Part shown: one piece after another, positions 46,942 to 56,897 of the stretch
Position numbering within the stretch: position 1 is the stretch's first letter
How the letters are laid out: each line of letters opens with the position of its first letter
Assembly: GCF_000478825.2 (NCBI RefSeq)
Contig: NZ_CP007542.1
Span: 2,232,001-2,296,000 of the forward strand
Length of the DNA stretch: 64,000 nt
Reading direction: 5' to 3'
Origin: Synechocystis sp. PCC 6714
GTDB lineage: Bacteria > Cyanobacteriota > Cyanobacteriia > Cyanobacteriales > Microcystaceae
Translations under genes and position numbers: made by a program
The notes under the pieces: generated by a model
Told to the model about the DNA's origin: nothing
The model's input: only the letters and a program-made list of their open reading frames with translations
The model's database searches: none

Positions 46942-47760
46942 TTAATCGGCCAAAACTTTAACGGCGATCGCCCCTGGGCCATCAATGGCCAAAATACTTT
47001 GGGGCGGACAGGCTTGCCATTGGGAATCAGCAAATAGGGGTTCCGAGGCAATAATTACTCCCCCTGGGCACCGCTTACCATCGGCCAACCAATATAGGGT
47101 TGGCTCCGGTTGACGGCTAGCGTAACGACAGGCCACAATGCGCTGGCCATCCGCCAGGATAATATTGGCAGAAAAATAGGTGTTATGTTGGCGGGCCAAT
47201 GCGCTCAAAGTTAACAAACTCACCTCCAAAGCTTTATCCAAACTAACTTCTGACCCATTCAAATCACCCTGGCGGAGATGCCGGAGATTGTCCAAAATTA
47301 AGGCAAAAATATGTTCTGAATCGGTGGTGCCATGGATGAATTGATAACTGGCATCGCTGAGTAAATTACGGAGAGGACGATAAAGGGTAGTACGAAAATT
47401 ATTAATAAATCCATTGTGGACAAATAAAAGACCTTCCTCCGTGAAAGGCTGGCAATTGGTCAAATCCACTGCCAGGGGAGGGGTTGCACTCCGGACATAA
47501 CTGACAAAGCAACCGGATTGGATATAGCGGCTCAGGTGGGGCAGATTAATGTCACTCCAAATGGGCAGGACATTTTTGTAAAGATAGGGATTGGGCAGAC
47601 TCTCCTGGTCAAACCATCCCAAACCGAAACCGTCAGCATTCAGCAATCCTGCAGTCATCTCCTGGGGTTGATAGCTCTGGACAATAAGGGAATGTTCCGG
47701 GCGATAAATCAGTTGCTCTGGCCGTAGTGGTTGACCCAGATACCCTAAAAGACGACACAT
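46942..47760 (-). CDS. Class II glutamine amidotransferase, EgtC-like
   Basis: A 272-residue N-terminal-nucleophile hydrolase beginning MCRLLGYLG, so that Cys2 becomes the catalytic nucleophile after Met removal; this decides the ATG at 47760 over an upstream TTG. Class II motifs are [39 protein letters not shown] and [13 protein letters not shown]. The closest family I recognise is EgtC, which removes glutamate from the ergothioneine intermediate. An EgtB-like gene lies ten kilobases away at 57135-58367. Another gamma-glutamyl hydrolase role is possible. Confidence 0.85.
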   Translation of the reverse strand: MCRLLGYLGQPLRPEQLIYRPEHSLIVQSYQPQEMTAGLLNADGFGLGWFDQESLPNPYLYKNVLPIWSDINLPHLSRYIQSGCFVSYVRSATPPLAVDLTNCQPFTEEGLLFVHNGFINNFRTTLYRPLRNLLSDASYQFIHGTTDSEHIFALILDNLRHLRQGDLNGSEVSLDKALEVSLLTLSALARQHNTYFSANIILADGQRIVACRYASRQPEPTLYWLADGKRCPGGVIIASEPLFADSQWQACPPQSILAIDGPGAIAVKVLAD

Positions 47761-47894
47761 AAACAATTGTTGATAATCTTGGCAACCAGCTCAAATCCTC
47801 TCAAGCCGGGGAAGAATGGAGTGGGCACTCACTTTGGGGCGCAGGGGGGGAGCATCAACCTCATCGAAAAGCATTCGTGAATAAAAAAGGGCAA

Positions 47895-47960
47895 GAAAAA
47901 GCCCCTGGGCGTCTTTCCTTGTTTCGACTCCGGGGGCTTCAACTTACTCCTCACACACCT
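47895..47960 (-). ncRNA. Candidate small RNA or attenuated leader upstream of the EgtC-like gene
   Basis: On the minus strand TATTAT (47970-47965) is a good -10 element. About 6 bases on, a transcript would begin, run through GTGTGAGGAGT (47956-47946), and end in a GC-rich hairpin with T tracts: about 66 nt. It contains no meaningful frame. GTGTGAGGAGT is the exact complement of ACTCCTCACAC, the core I recall for the cyanobacterial RNA Yfr1. It could be a free small RNA or a prematurely ended leader of the gene starting at 47760. Confidence 0.4.
47896..47939 (-). terminator. GC-rich intrinsic terminator on the minus strand
   Basis: Minus-strand AAGCCCC (47939-47933) pairs with GGGGCTT (47905-47899), followed by T runs at 47900-47896 and 47888-47883. 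No protein gene is known upstream of it on that strand, which is why I suspect a small RNA. The remaining gap (47761-48408) shows no other gene. Confidence 0.65.
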
Positions 47961-48408
47961 CTAGATAATAACTCTACTAATTTTGTCACCCCCAAATATT
48001 GTGCCAGTTAGAAGATTGTCATAGCTCCCAGCGGCATGTCATAAAATGCTGACTTTTGCCCCTTTTCCCTGTCGGAAGTGGAACCCCAAAAACATAAAAG
48101 TTTACACAAAAAGTTATAATTTCATAACATAACATCTAGTTAAATGCCTGGAAATCCGTTTAAAGCCTGATTTTAAAGCCTTGATCCCCTTGACGTGACG
48201 CCGACGCTCTATGTTACAAAAGTTGAAGTTCTTGATCCCCGCTGGCTTTTCGGTGGCGATCGCCCTGATTAAAAGTCATTAACCCTATCCCATTCGTTGT
48301 TGGATCCCTCTGTGCCCATCATTTGGAAATAAATAATTCTGTCCTTTTCCACATACCGATTGTGGAAGTAAATCCCACGGACTATCCCATAAACCAAAAG
48401 TAATTGTT

Positions 48409-49668
48409 ATGGCTAAAGAAGACCGACCCTCCCTCGAAGACATGACGCTGCGACAATTACGCCGAGTTGCCAGTGAATGCAATATTTCCCGGTACAGTCG
48501 GATGCGTAAATCCCAGCTACTGGCAGAGGTGGAAAAAGCCCTCAATAATCCAGCCTCTGCGCCATTTTCTGTTAAACCCCTTAACCGTCCCCAGGAGGAA
48601 CAAGCTGTGGAAGCTTCTAAATTTGAACTTGGTCAAGATGATAAATTTGGTGCCCCCCTCACCGCAGTGGATGAAGGCCTGGGGGATTTACCCGGCGGTT
48701 ACGGCGAAAGCCGCATTACCCTGATGCCTAGGGATCCCCAGTGGGCCTATGCCTATTGGGACATTCCCAAAGAACATAAAGATGCTCTCCGTAGTCAGGG
48801 TGGCCAACAGTTAGCCCTGCGACTCTACGACGTGACGGACCTCGATTGGCAGACCAGTAGCCCCCACAGCGTTCAGGAATATCTCTGTGATGAATTGGCG
48901 CGGGAATGGTATCTACCGATCCCCGTCAGCGATCGGGATTATGCTTTGGACATCGGTTACCGCACTTTTGATGGTCGTTGGTTGACCCTGGCCCGTTCCA
49001 CCCCCATTCGGATTCCTCCCGTTTATCCTTCCGATTGGGTAGAGGATGTATTTGTCACCGTTAATTGGGATGAGGATCTCCAAGGCAAAACCATTTATCA
49101 ACTGGTTCCCCCCAGCAAGCGCACTGTGGGAGCTTCTACCGCTGTCTATGACCAGGTGTTCGACATGGCCCAAGGGGCTGAAGCCCTGCGGATGGCAGGT
49201 TCTCTCTACGGTTCTATGCAACATGTGCCAGGTTCCCTTACCCATGAGCAAACCCTCAGTTCCTATGTGTTTCCCTCCGGAGTTGGCATGTGGGCGGCCC
49301 CCAATGTTTCTGGGTTGAATATGTCCGGCATTGGCATGGGTTATGGTCTTTCCAGCAGTGAGTTTATGGCCTCAGAAGCTCCGGTACGGCCCCGGCAGTT
49401 CTGGTTAGTGGCCGATGCGGAGTTGATCGTTTACGGTGCCACGGAACCCGATGCCACAGTTACCATTGGTGGTCGTCCGATTAAACTCAACGAAGACGGG
49501 ACTTTCCGCTTCCAAATGTCCTTCCAAGACGGCTTAATTGATTATCCCATCGTGGCAGTGGCGGCGGATGGAGAACAAACCCGTAACGTTCATATGAAAT
49601 TTACCCGGGAAACTCCTTCGCGCAACACTAATACCAAGGAAGAAGCTGTACCGGAATGGTTTAGCTAG
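48409..49668 (+). CDS. DUF4912 protein with N-terminal Rho_N/SAP-like domain
   Basis: The 419-residue product opens with a 35-residue helix-extended-loop-helix motif, MTLRQLRRVASECNISRYSR then MRKSQLLAEVEKAL, like the Rho N-terminal or SAP nucleic-acid-binding fold. A DUF4912 domain follows at about residues 100-220 (ITLMPRDPQWAYAYWDIP, ALRLYDVTD, LPIPVSDRDYALDIGYR). A Gly/Ser/Met-rich linker comes next, and a second beta-rich module resembling an Ig-like repeat lies near 320-395 (ELIVYGATEPDATVTIGGRPI). Function is unknown; nucleic-acid binding is an inference from the first module. Confidence 0.75.
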   Translation: MAKEDRPSLEDMTLRQLRRVASECNISRYSRMRKSQLLAEVEKALNNPASAPFSVKPLNRPQEEQAVEASKFELGQDDKFGAPLTAVDEGLGDLPGGYGESRITLMPRDPQWAYAYWDIPKEHKDALRSQGGQQLALRLYDVTDLDWQTSSPHSVQEYLCDELAREWYLPIPVSDRDYALDIGYRTFDGRWLTLARSTPIRIPPVYPSDWVEDVFVTVNWDEDLQGKTIYQLVPPSKRTVGASTAVYDQVFDMAQGAEALRMAGSLYGSMQHVPGSLTHEQTLSSYVFPSGVGMWAAPNVSGLNMSGIGMGYGLSSSEFMASEAPVRPRQFWLVADAELIVYGATEPDATVTIGGRPIKLNEDGTFRFQMSFQDGLIDYPIVAVAADGEQTRNVHMKFTRETPSRNTNTKEEAVPEWFS

Positions 49669-49736
49669 ACTTTCCCAATCTAACTTCACTTTTTCCTCAA
49701 TAAATAATAAATAAATTCCCCGGCTAAAGGATTTGA

Positions 49737-51179
49737 TTAATTTACATTGCCTTTGTCGGGGATATTTCTTGGCGGAATGGGGTTACCTTGGTAAAAAGAT
49801 TGTTTAAATTTACCCAAACCAGCCCAAACACTAAAACCCAGGGCAATAAAGGTGGTTAATGCTACCCCCAGCAATAAATTGGGGGCACCGGCCACCATGG
49901 CTATAGGAGTTAACGCAACAGATAAAATGGCGATCGCCAGACTGATCTTTTCAATCCGTTCAATGGTAGCCAAAGCCTTACGGCAACTATGACAGTGTTT
50001 AGTGTGGGAATGGTAACGATCCATTAATTGCTCTACGGATTGGCGATCGGGTAGTTTACTATCCCCAAAAGGTTTGACTTGATATTGGTCAATCCAACGG
50101 TGAAATTCCGCCACGAATAAATCTGCTTTAGTGGGTAAATAACAGGCTTTTTCGTAGTTGGGCGATCCGCCTTGACCCTGTACAAATCTTTCCTGCCAAT
50201 GGAGAAAAATTTGGTCATCTTCCAACACCCGATTTTGGCCTAAATGGGAATACCAACGAGGCGTTAAGCCAATCACTAACCGGGGAAATTTACTAGGAAA
50301 TTTGAAAGGAAAACGGGCAAATAAACGGCATTCCCCTGGGCGAATGGGGGTTGCATAAACCACCGTTAAAGTCCGGCCAAACTGCTGGGAAGTTAAATCG
50401 TGCCACATTAATCCCGGCGCAATGAACGTGGTGGTTTGTTTCCCCAAAGTGCCTTTCCTTGGCCCCTCTTCCCAAATGCCCGTAAACCCCTGGCGCGCCG
50501 CGTAGCGGATCTCTGCGAGATCGCCGTGGATAATTTCTAAATCCACCGGGCTGACGTTGCTGCGTTTACCAACGGTTTTATGGTGCGTGTAGGGAATATG
50601 GCTCGAATCCAAGACGTTTTCCATCAGAGTAAAGGCATCATAGGGCAGATCCCGAAAGGTATTGAGACAAACCCATTCAGACTGATCTTCCTCCAATACA
50701 TCCACCAACGGGAGAGATACTTTTTCCGCCTGATCCCTTTCCCCTGGAAAAGCAAAGAGTAAACCCTGAGCTACCCGGGTCGGGAGGGAACGTACACAGG
50801 CTCTCCTACTAGTGTGGGCTTGGCCCTCAACATATTGTTGGGGAATGGTTTGACATTGCCCTGACCCCGCAAAAGTCCAGCCGTGGTAGGGACATTCCAA
50901 ATGGCCAGCCTCGTTTATTCTGCCCTCCGATAATGGAGCGAGGCGATGGGGACATTGATCGGCGTAAACCCGCCATTGTTGAGTATTTGCTTCCCACCAA
51001 ATCACCAAATCTTCCCCTAGCAGGGTAAAACGGCTTGGTTTGCGCTTGTCCAAATCCTCCTCGTAGGCCAGGGGATACCACACTGCTCGACAATCAAATT
51101 TGTTTTGGTCTAGTCCCCCCGCTGGTAGGGTGTCGGTGACAACTGGAGCTTGGGGAGGGGAGGTTAACAAACTGGTCAT
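49737..51179 (-). CDS. PAO/Lls1-type Rieske oxygenase with C-terminal membrane anchor
   Basis: A 480-residue homologue of pheophorbide a oxygenase and the plant lethal-leaf-spot (cell-death suppressor) protein. The Rieske ligands are in DQCPHRLAPLSEG and LECPYHGWTF. The mononuclear iron site is in VLDSSHIPYTHH. The C-terminus has the PAO-type CxxC (HCHSCRKAL) and two hydrophobic helices (about residues 400-460). Plant relatives act in chlorophyll breakdown or chlorophyllide oxidation; the cyanobacterial substrate is unsettled. The ATG at 51179 is chosen over an upstream TTG. I recall this gene beside murI in PCC 6803. Confidence 0.9.
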   Translation of the reverse strand: MTSLLTSPPQAPVVTDTLPAGGLDQNKFDCRAVWYPLAYEEDLDKRKPSRFTLLGEDLVIWWEANTQQWRVYADQCPHRLAPLSEGRINEAGHLECPYHGWTFAGSGQCQTIPQQYVEGQAHTSRRACVRSLPTRVAQGLLFAFPGERDQAEKVSLPLVDVLEEDQSEWVCLNTFRDLPYDAFTLMENVLDSSHIPYTHHKTVGKRSNVSPVDLEIIHGDLAEIRYAARQGFTGIWEEGPRKGTLGKQTTTFIAPGLMWHDLTSQQFGRTLTVVYATPIRPGECRLFARFPFKFPSKFPRLVIGLTPRWYSHLGQNRVLEDDQIFLHWQERFVQGQGGSPNYEKACYLPTKADLFVAEFHRWIDQYQVKPFGDSKLPDRQSVEQLMDRYHSHTKHCHSCRKALATIERIEKISLAIAILSVALTPIAMVAGAPNLLLGVALTTFIALGFSVWAGLGKFKQSFYQGNPIPPRNIPDKGNVN

Positions 51180-51410
51180 AGAATAACTGATTAAGTTCCA
51201 AGTCAAGGCACAGCCATAACCGGTGGTGAATTATTAAGAATTGTAACGATTATTTGCAATCTTTGGCTCCATTAAAAAACGATCGCCTCCCTGAAAAATT
51301 GAGCATGGCGATCGCTGTTATTGGAGTTATTAGTTCGGGAATCCCTGAAGGCTAAGCAAAGTTAAGTAATTAAATAATCAGCAATAGCCCAGTCCGGACA
51401 GTACTTTATT

Positions 51411-52250
51411 CTAATCCCGCACTTCCAAGGGTTGGGGATAGAGGGAGCTTAAACAGGGCAGGGAAATTTTTTCCACCATGGGGGTGAAACCCAACCACTG
51501 TTGGGAAAGTTCTGCAAACTGTTGGGGGCAACCACTGACGGTGAAACGGGTGGCAATGGACATTTCGGAATTTCGCAGTCCCATGACCTCCAGCTCCTGA
51601 CGGGCTGCTTTAACCACATGGCTAGCGGGGTCCACCAGACGGATATGGGAGGGTAAAATTTGCTGGAAAACAGGGGTTAAATGGCGGTAGTGGGTACAAC
51701 CAAACACTAGGGTATCAATGTCCGCATCCAACAGTGGTTGTAGATAGCCCTTAGCCACTTCCAGGGTGTAGGGGTCATGGAGGCGATTTTGCTCAATCAG
51801 AGGGACAAATTCCGGACAGCCCATCTGCCAGACCAATGCTTCTGGATTGACTTCGTGGATAGCATTACGATAGGCATTGCTCGCCGCTGTGGCGGGGGTA
51901 GAAATAACCCCAATGCGCCGGCCTTGGCGGACTGCGGCCCGGGCCCCAGGGAGAATCACTCCCAAAATTGGCATATCAAATTCCTGCTGTACGGTCTCCA
52001 GGGCCAAAGCAGAACTGGTGTTGCAGGCCATGATTACCATTTTTACTTCCTCCTCTGCCATCCAAGTCAGGATTTCCCGGACATATTGAAGGATTACTTG
52101 CGGGGATCTGTTGCCGTAAGGTAGCCGTGCCGTATCGCCAAAATAAAGAATTGACTCTTTAGGTAATTGTCGATACAGCTCACGTAGAACGGTTAACCCA
52201 CCCACACCACTATCAAAAACGCCAATTCGGCTACGCTGGGGCTCACGCAT
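51411..52250 (-). CDS. murI: Glutamate racemase
   Basis: Makes D-glutamate for peptidoglycan. The 279-residue protein carries both catalytic cysteine motifs, MACNTSSA (Cys near residue 75) and FGCTHYRHL (Cys near 184). It also has IGVFDSGVGGLTVLREL at the N-terminus and YFGDTARLPYGNRSP. The next genes downstream along the minus strand are unrelated oxygenases; upstream lies a cell-wall amidase on the same strand, separated by 143 bases, so two wall-related genes are adjacent. Confidence 0.95.
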   Translation of the reverse strand: MREPQRSRIGVFDSGVGGLTVLRELYRQLPKESILYFGDTARLPYGNRSPQVILQYVREILTWMAEEEVKMVIMACNTSSALALETVQQEFDMPILGVILPGARAAVRQGRRIGVISTPATAASNAYRNAIHEVNPEALVWQMGCPEFVPLIEQNRLHDPYTLEVAKGYLQPLLDADIDTLVFGCTHYRHLTPVFQQILPSHIRLVDPASHVVKAARQELEVMGLRNSEMSIATRFTVSGCPQQFAELSQQWLGFTPMVEKISLPCLSSLYPQPLEVRD

Positions 52251-52393
52251 TTTGTATGGAACTATACCTGTTAATTAAGGAAAGATGTTTGTCATTGAAA
52301 CACGAATAATAGATGAAGTAAATAGGTTTTAGCTACCCTATCCTTCATATAAGTCAAGTTTCTCTGAATTTGAATTCTATGGACGAATAAGTC

Positions 52394-54352
52394 TTACCTT
52401 TGTTGCAGATACTCCAAAACCCCCCGGGCGATCGCCTGGGCCATCTGTTGCTGAAAATTGGGATCCGTAAGTTTGTAATTATCCTCATTGCCCGTGACAA
52501 AGCCCATTTCCACCAAGGTTGAAGGCATGCGGGAATTGCGTAAAACGTAGAATCTGGCCTGGCGCACCCGCCGATCCCGCACGTTTAGGGAATTAACCAC
52601 ATTACGGTGGATTGCCTGGGATAAACCGGCATTGCCGTGGTAGTAAATCTCAAAACCATTCACGTCGGGACGTCCCATGCCCATGGAATTGGCGTGGATA
52701 CTGACAAACAAATCTGCTCCGGCTCGGTTGGCCATGTCGGTGCGGCCCTGCAGGCTGATGAAATAGTCCCCAGTACGGGTCATCAACACCCGGACCCCCT
52801 GTTGTTCTAGATATCGCTGTAGATACTGGGACACGGCCAAAACCACGTCCTTTTCCTGTACCCCCCGTATACCGATCGCCCCGGGATCCTTGCCACCATG
52901 GCCGGGGTCTACCACCACCAACCGGCTTCCCCGAGGAACAGATGGTAAATTGCCTGCGGGGGGATTGCTCCACTCCGGTGGAAAACTGGGGGCTGCATTA
53001 GCCGGCGGGGGTTGGACAGCAATGGGAACCTGCTCTCCACTATTCCCTCTGGGTGGATTGCCGCTTGGCAAATTTCCCGTAGGGCGGCTAGCCGTGGCAT
53101 CGGGGATTAATTCTAGGGCGTAAAGACTGCCCCCGGAACGAAACAAACGGCCAAAACGACGCCCCATGTTGGGCTGAACCAAAATTAAAACCGAATCCGC
53201 CGTTTCCTGGCGAATATTGAGTTGATAAATGGGGCCACCGGTGGCCAGTTCCGGACTTCGGAATTGGGGGGACAATTGGGCCCGTTCCAAACGAATTTCG
53301 TAGTTGCCCGTTAAGCGGTTCAAATTGCCCCTGGCATTAATCTGGCGATCGCCACGGATAATTAACTGGCTATCGTCCCTGGTCACCTCAATGGCGGTTA
53401 TATTAGCCAAATTGCGATTGGGAGCCTGACTCACTAGGCGATCGTTAGAGCTACCATTGCCGGAAGAAGGGGAAGAATTATTAGAGCTGTTATTACTGAC
53501 CGGAACGGCCGCCGATCCGGGAGCTTGGTTAGAACCCCCAGACCGGTTAATCTGCTTTGGGAGCAGGACTACGCCTCCCCCTACTCGGCTATAGTAAGCA
53601 TTCCAGCCACCGCCACTGTCGGCCAAGGCCAAAGAAAGCCGGGGATTGTTGGGGCTATCGGAAAACTTAATTTCCTCCACTCCGTATTCCCCCACTAGGA
53701 GAGACTTCCCCACTAAACTTTCCGGAAGTACCGCCCCCATAAGTTCAAAATTAACTGTGGATTGGCGGGGGTTGGGTTGGACGCGAATACCGCTATTGTC
53801 GCCATTTTTATCCAGACGAACGAAAAGCCCATTACCCGTGACCTGTAAATCCTGGGCACCGCTGACTGGAGAGCTAGAAGTGTTAGCGGCAGTCAAATTC
53901 TGGCTAGGTAGGGAGGAGCCATCGCCATTGGGGGCTGGGGCATTGTTATTGCTGGCGGGGGCCAATTCCGGCGTAGGCAATTCCACTACCCATTGGGTTG
54001 GGGTAATGCCTCGAACTTTTACCTGCTGGGGATCTACGGTATAGCCCGCTTCTAGCTCTATTACCACCCTGGTGGTGAAGCTATCAGGCTCCCCAATGCG
54101 AATTTCCTTGACCCGTCCAGAGCCTGCCTGGCGTACTGTCGGCCCGCTTAGGGTGGTGCCAGGTAAATCCACCACAATGCGGGTGGGGTTGGGAATCATT
54201 TGCGCGGTGGGTTGCACCCGAGAATTGGTGTAGAAAGTAAACCGATTTTGGGAAGCATTAAAATTCCAGTTCACTAACTGCCCAGCCATGGCTGGCAGAC
54301 TGGTTAGCAAAACCGATAAAAAAGTAAGAACAAAACCAGACAATCTTGACAT
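52394..54352 (-). CDS. N-acetylmuramoyl-L-alanine amidase (AMIN + Amidase_3)
   Basis: A secreted 652-residue peptidoglycan hydrolase that cuts the amide between muramic acid and the peptide. A signal peptide occupies residues 1-23 (ending AMAGQ). Two AMIN-like beta domains follow (about 25-130 and 170-270), with a third possible at about 320-420, separated by Ser/Asn/Pro-rich linkers. The C-terminal zinc amidase has VVDPGHGGKDPGAIG, the zinc Glu region RTGDYFISLQGR, SIHANSMG and VEMGFVTGNEDN. Related amidases in cyanobacteria act in cell separation and septal nanopore formation. Confidence 0.93.
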   Translation of the reverse strand: MSRLSGFVLTFLSVLLTSLPAMAGQLVNWNFNASQNRFTFYTNSRVQPTAQMIPNPTRIVVDLPGTTLSGPTVRQAGSGRVKEIRIGEPDSFTTRVVIELEAGYTVDPQQVKVRGITPTQWVVELPTPELAPASNNNAPAPNGDGSSLPSQNLTAANTSSSPVSGAQDLQVTGNGLFVRLDKNGDNSGIRVQPNPRQSTVNFELMGAVLPESLVGKSLLVGEYGVEEIKFSDSPNNPRLSLALADSGGGWNAYYSRVGGGVVLLPKQINRSGGSNQAPGSAAVPVSNNSSNNSSPSSGNGSSNDRLVSQAPNRNLANITAIEVTRDDSQLIIRGDRQINARGNLNRLTGNYEIRLERAQLSPQFRSPELATGGPIYQLNIRQETADSVLILVQPNMGRRFGRLFRSGGSLYALELIPDATASRPTGNLPSGNPPRGNSGEQVPIAVQPPPANAAPSFPPEWSNPPAGNLPSVPRGSRLVVVDPGHGGKDPGAIGIRGVQEKDVVLAVSQYLQRYLEQQGVRVLMTRTGDYFISLQGRTDMANRAGADLFVSIHANSMGMGRPDVNGFEIYYHGNAGLSQAIHRNVVNSLNVRDRRVRQARFYVLRNSRMPSTLVEMGFVTGNEDNYKLTDPNFQQQMAQAIARGVLEYLQQR

Positions 54353-54631
54353 AGGAACTTCTCAACTCAATTAGCCGCTGAACGGACTTTTTGTTCAGCC
54401 CGGATGATCCATTCGGAGCACTGGGGCACTAATCAGTCATCCAGCGGATTGTCAGGGGCCTCCGCCAACGGGAACATCGATCACAACGGCGTATAGTCTT
54501 GGGAGATAGTAACCGCAATACAGTTCCCAAAGCAAGCAAGCTGGGACTTCCAGGGCCCGACTCACTTTTCTCCTCCCGGCAATCTTGCTGGCGATCGCCG
54601 GAGAAGGCAAGCTTTTTAGACGGTATTCAAT

Positions 54632-55861
54632 TCAGGAAGGTTCATTTTTGAGCCAATTCCCTAGGGGGCGGGTCAGCCAATTTAAGCCCACAGTTAGTTG
54701 GTGTTGCCAGGTGGGGAAGCGATAGAGATAGACTAACCGGCGGGCCAGCACAGCGGCGGGGCCCGTTAACTTAATGCCTAAACCATTCAGTACTGCACTA
54801 TCGATGCCCAAGGCAAGCATTTCCCCTAGGGGTTGGTAACGACACGGTAGGAGGGGACGCCCGGTTAAGTTAGCCCAGATATTCCAAGCACAATAATCAG
54901 CCTGTTGAAACGCTCCCTGGGCTGTGGGGGGGATTAACTGACCGCTGACATCACGGCATTCGGCCCCATCCCCCAGGGCAAAAATATTAGCTTTTCCTTC
55001 CACCTGTAGTTGAGCATTGGTTTTCAGTAAGCCCTGGTCATTGTGAGGCAGGGGTAAACTGCCAATGAGGGGAGCAACTTCGGTGCCCACAGTCCAAAGC
55101 ACCAAATCCACAGGAATGACATCCTCTTGATCTCGGAATTTTAGGGTGAGATCATGGGAGGTAATGGCGGTGACAGTGGTTTCCGTATCTACCCAAATGC
55201 CTTTGGCGGAAAGGCTAGCCTGGGCCTGTTGACGGTTGAATTCCGGGGATAACCCTAAAATTTCTTTGCCCCGTTCGATAATGCGGATGCGGCCCCGAGT
55301 TCCCAGGCGATCGCCTAGTTTGGCCGCTAATTCCACCCCGCTGTAGCCACCACCGACAATGGCAACCCGAATTTTTTCAGTGTTGGATTGTTCTAGAACT
55401 TTTAATTTTTGCTTGAGTTTATAGGCATCTTCCAAGGTCCGAAATCCCAAGCCATAATCCTTTAGTCCCGGCAGATTTGGTAAAGGAGTTCGACCCCCCA
55501 GGGCAATCACCAATTGGCTATAGTCTAAATTTTCTGAATCAGTCCCATGTCCTGAATTATCTGGGGATTTTAACTGTACCTGTTGACGGACAATATCGAT
55601 GGCGGTTACTTCAGCTTGGCGAAAAATTACCCCCGATTCTGCTAACAGTTCCCCGAAGGGTGGGGCAATTTCCCAAGTTTGCATTTCCTCCGTCACCAAT
55701 TCGTAGAGAAAAGGGGCAAACAAAAACCGATCCCGTTGATCGACGAGGACAATTTCCGGTGGGGTATGGCCCTCCCAGGGCAGTTGACTGAGGCGCAGGG
55801 CGGTGTAAAGCCCCCCAAATCCTCCCCCTAAAATGCAAATCCGTGGTCGAACGTCCGTCAT
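54632..55861 (-). CDS. ndbB: Type II NAD(P)H dehydrogenase NdbB
   Basis: A 409-residue non-pumping NAD(P)H:quinone oxidoreductase. Two dinucleotide-binding motifs are present: FAD site ILGGGFGGLYTALRL at residues 10-24 and NAD(P)H site VAIVGGGYSGVELAAKLG near residue 168. The late FAD segment is ANIFALGDGAECRD, and the C-terminal amphipathic region for membrane contact follows. In PCC 6803 the gene in this neighbourhood is ndbB, linked to reduction of demethylphylloquinone. I use that name on context; the biochemical family is certain. Confidence 0.88.
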   Translation of the reverse strand: MTDVRPRICILGGGFGGLYTALRLSQLPWEGHTPPEIVLVDQRDRFLFAPFLYELVTEEMQTWEIAPPFGELLAESGVIFRQAEVTAIDIVRQQVQLKSPDNSGHGTDSENLDYSQLVIALGGRTPLPNLPGLKDYGLGFRTLEDAYKLKQKLKVLEQSNTEKIRVAIVGGGYSGVELAAKLGDRLGTRGRIRIIERGKEILGLSPEFNRQQAQASLSAKGIWVDTETTVTAITSHDLTLKFRDQEDVIPVDLVLWTVGTEVAPLIGSLPLPHNDQGLLKTNAQLQVEGKANIFALGDGAECRDVSGQLIPPTAQGAFQQADYCAWNIWANLTGRPLLPCRYQPLGEMLALGIDSAVLNGLGIKLTGPAAVLARRLVYLYRFPTWQHQLTVGLNWLTRPLGNWLKNEPS

Positions 55862-55911
55862 AATCTCTAGCCAGTGGTGAGGGCTTGTTACATTTCGTAA
55901 TCAAATTGCTC

Positions 55912-56682
55912 CTATTCTAGCCGTTTGAGCATGGCGGTGCGGGCTTGCTGGGCCAGGCGGTCATCCAAGGGGGTTAACTGCACTGAATCTTCATACTTCT
56001 TCTCCAACGCAGTGCGGATTAACCAATCAGCTAAAAAGGGATTTTTGGGTAGCAAAGGGCCATGGGAGTAGGTGGCGATCGCCTTTTGGTGGAAAGCTCC
56101 TTCATAACCATCTTCACCGTTGTTACCATAGCCCACTTTGACTTTACCCAAGGGAGAAACGGATTGCAGATAGGTGCGGCCGCCGTGGTTTTCAAAACCA
56201 ATTACTGTCGGGATTTCCCCCGTCATCGCTTCCAACTCCCGCCGGAGGGGTTCAGCGGTAATTTCAAACACCACATTGCCAATACAGCGTTTAGCTTCGG
56301 GGCCGGGATGTTTACTAACCATATCCAGCAATCCCAAACCTTCAATCCGTTGTCCCAAAGCGGGTTCATAGTAATGCCCCAACAGTTGGGGAGAGCCGCA
56401 GGTAAATACACCGGGAATCCCACTGTCTAACTGATTTTTTAGGGCCTCTGCCTTAGCGCCTTGGAGATCCCGCATGACAATTTCCTGCTGTCGATCCTGG
56501 GCTCCCCCCCCCACAATTACGTCCGCCTGGAGAAATAGTTCTGCATGGCTGGTCTGTTCCAGGGGAAGAATTTTCACGGGAATATCCCGCCATTGACAAC
56601 GACGTTGAATGCAAATGACGTTGCCCCGATCGCCATAGGTGCTCATGAGTTTGGGGTAGAGCCAGCCAATTGTTAATTCCAT
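55912..56682 (-). CDS. GatD/CobB-CobQ-like type 1 glutamine amidotransferase
   Basis: A 256-residue class I glutaminase domain, starting at the ATG at 56682. The cysteine nucleophile lies in GVFTCGSPQLLGHYY, and the catalytic His region is GFENHGGRTYL. The N-terminus IGWLYPKLMSTYGDRGN is typical of GatD. With MurT, GatD amidates the D-Glu of lipid II in Gram-positive bacteria; cyanobacterial pairs exist, but the Mur-ligase partner is not visible in this window. It lies 50 bases upstream of ndbB on the same strand. Confidence 0.85.
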   Translation of the reverse strand: MELTIGWLYPKLMSTYGDRGNVICIQRRCQWRDIPVKILPLEQTSHAELFLQADVIVGGGAQDRQQEIVMRDLQGAKAEALKNQLDSGIPGVFTCGSPQLLGHYYEPALGQRIEGLGLLDMVSKHPGPEAKRCIGNVVFEITAEPLRRELEAMTGEIPTVIGFENHGGRTYLQSVSPLGKVKVGYGNNGEDGYEGAFHQKAIATYSHGPLLPKNPFLADWLIRTALEKKYEDSVQLTPLDDRLAQQARTAMLKRLE

Positions 56683-56897
56683 ACCTTGTCTATTGAGAGG
56701 AGAAAGTGTAGCTCCTGTAAGGCTGTCGGATCGATGCAAAACTTAGTTGCTCCAACTATGATCAGAAAACGACCTGCCAATGAAATGATAGTACGGAGAG
56801 CGAAGCTAAGTTCCACCGCTTGCCCTATTCCCGAAGGAAAGAAACTTCCCGGGAGATATTTTTGTTAAAATCGCTGGAAATTTAGGAGGGATCCTTG

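Noticed and set aside
47926-47980. Plus-strand Yfr1 RNA
   Set aside because: The 11-nt core is present, but the 3' terminator hairpin and U tract expected for Yfr1 are missing; kept only as a finding about the complementary strand.
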